A DNA stretch of 64,000 bases from Paenibacillus wulumuqiensis (lineage in GTDB: Bacteria; Bacillota; Bacilli; Paenibacillales; Paenibacillaceae), in assembly GCF_000971965.1 (NCBI RefSeq), contig NZ_LAQP01000013.1, forward strand, positions 124,001-188,000. The letters are read 5' to 3'. The position numbers and the translations under genes were made by a program. Below, piece by piece: positions 63,031 through 64,000 of the stretch (positions within the stretch are counted from its first letter, which is position 1; every line of letters begins with the position of its first letter). Under the pieces are notes generated by a model that was given only the letters and a program-made list of their open reading frames with translations, was not told the DNA's origin and made no database searches.

Positions 63031-64000
63031 GAGTAAAACGCTATATCGTTGATACCATGCCGGATGCCATGCTGAAAATCCGTACAGATCTGGGCAGTGA
63101 TGCAGTCATACTGAGCACCAAGGAACTCAAGACTGGCGGATTTCTCGGTATGTTCCAAAAGAAAAAGATCGAAGTTATCGCTGCGGTAGAGAAGGAGCAG
63201 GTCCAGGAAGCGCCCAAGGCACAGCCTGAACCTGTTATTGCAGCAGCAGCTCCGGTGCCCAAAAAGGCAGTGCCTGACGCTTATCGCAAGTCCAGTCAGG
63301 CTTTTGCTGAATCCATGCGTCAGGCTCTGGCTGCAGATCAGCCGGAACCTGCCTCTTCTGCGCAAGCAGCAGTGCCTCCTTTGCCAGAGGAAGAACCGTT
63401 TGTGCCGGAAGTGGCCCGTGCCAGACTCCAGCATATTCCCGCAGCAGCTGCCACAGTGGCAGAACATGCCGTGACGGATTCGACTGATCAAATGTCGGAA
63501 CAACGACTGTTTGAAGAACTGCGCCAGATGAAGCAGATGATGGCCGATCTGACGCGGGATAAAGAAAGAGCCGATCTGCCGGAGCCGCTTCATAATCTGA
63601 TGAATCAGCTCAAAGCACAGGGTGTGGAGCAGCCGCTGCTTGACCTCTGGATGGATCAAATTGTACAGCAGTCTGCCAATCTGGAGACAATAACGGCAGC
63701 AGAAGCCAAATCTGCAGCCAAATCACAGATTGAGCAGTTTACCGCAACACGCATTGGCGGTGGCATTGATCCCCAGACCCGGATTGTGTATATTGCCGGG
63801 CCGACAGGTGTGGGCAAGACGACCACTATCGCCAAGCTTGCTGCAGAGCAGTTATTTAAATACAAACGTAAAGTAGGATTTATTACCTCGGATACGTACC
63901 GTATATCTGCTGTGGAGCAGCTGAGAACCTATGCATCCATTCTGGGAGTACCACTTGAAGTGGTCCAGTCGCCAGGGGATTTGCAGCGCTCACTGCAGCG
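63027..64000 (+). CDS. flhF: Flagellar biosynthesis GTPase FlhF (5' part, cut by window end)
   Basis: The first ~324 codons of an SRP-type GTPase that positions flagella are present. The N-terminus MRVKRYIVDTMPDAMLKIRT is FlhF-like. An Ala/Pro/Glu-rich linker (about residues 55-150) leads to the N domain and the G domain with P-loop [19 protein letters not shown] and SDTYRISAVEQLRTYA. The reading frame is open to the last base of the window. This makes three SRP-GTPase paralogues in the window (Ffh, FtsY, FlhF). Confidence 0.95.
   Translation, partial: MRVKRYIVDTMPDAMLKIRTDLGSDAVILSTKELKTGGFLGMFQKKKIEVIAAVEKEQVQEAPKAQPEPVIAAAAPVPKKAVPDAYRKSSQAFAESMRQALAADQPEPASSAQAAVPPLPEEEPFVPEVARARLQHIPAAAATVAEHAVTDSTDQMSEQRLFEELRQMKQMMADLTRDKERADLPEPLHNLMNQLKAQGVEQPLLDLWMDQIVQQSANLETITAAEAKSAAKSQIEQFTATRIGGGIDPQTRIVYIAGPTGVGKTTTIAKLAAEQLFKYKRKVGFITSDTYRISAVEQLRTYASILGVPLEVVQSPGDLQRSLQ

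Overview
This 64 kb window is a gene-dense, almost wholly co-oriented piece of a low-to-mid GC Gram-positive (Bacillota) chromosome. Gene content and order match the B. subtilis ylbM-to-flhF region, and the protein sequences together with the local differences point to a Paenibacillus-type genome (inference from gene order and recalled protein similarity; no search was run). I support 67 protein genes, of which 64 read on the + strand; tmcAL, a lipoprotein gene and ohr read on the - strand. I found no rRNA, tRNA, CRISPR array, prophage or insertion sequence.

Layout. 1-9.4 kb: tmcAL diverges from ylbN-rpmF; then the FapR-regulated fatty-acid and phospholipid cluster fapR-plsX-fabH-fabD-fabG-acpP-fabF, followed by rnc. 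9.5-17.3 kb: smc, ftsY, a hemolysin-III membrane protein (trhA), and ylxM-ffh, i.e. chromosome segregation and SRP targeting. 17.3-23.2 kb: ribosome and RNA genes rpsP-khpA-rimM-trmD-(unknown)-rplS, then lepB-rbgA-rnhB. 23.4-28.3 kb: a FliK/FlhB-like pair (ylqG/ylqH type) outside the flagellar operon, then yraN and a ComM-type ATPase. 28.3-32.3 kb: the least conserved stretch, with a molybdopterin oxidoreductase, two tandem paralogous 51-residue membrane proteins, a lipoprotein, and the divergent ohr/ohrR peroxide pair. 32.5-41.9 kb: sucCD behind a likely cre site, dprA, topA, trmFO, hslV, hslU. 42.0-42.76 kb: a long AT-rich non-coding gap. 42.76-64 kb: a fla/che operon from flgB to flhF, which is cut by the window end.

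How the genes work together. The first third holds growth-coupled housekeeping genes: membrane lipid synthesis under FapR, SRP targeting and signal peptidase, and ribosome maturation. The last third builds the flagellar basal body, the type III export gate (FliOPQR-FlhBA), its ATPase complex (FliHIJ), the C-ring (FliG-FliM-FliY), the hook with its length ruler, and CheY input.

The most notable observations are the tandem 51-residue membrane-protein pair; the FliK-like/FlhB-C-like pair remote from the flagellar operon; two mutually exclusive hairpins just upstream of lepB; a 35-bp palindrome overlapping the rplS promoter; an extended inverted repeat in the 740-bp gap where B. subtilis carries codY; and added disordered segments in TrmD, ComM and FlgD. 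I see no convincing wholly new multi-gene system.
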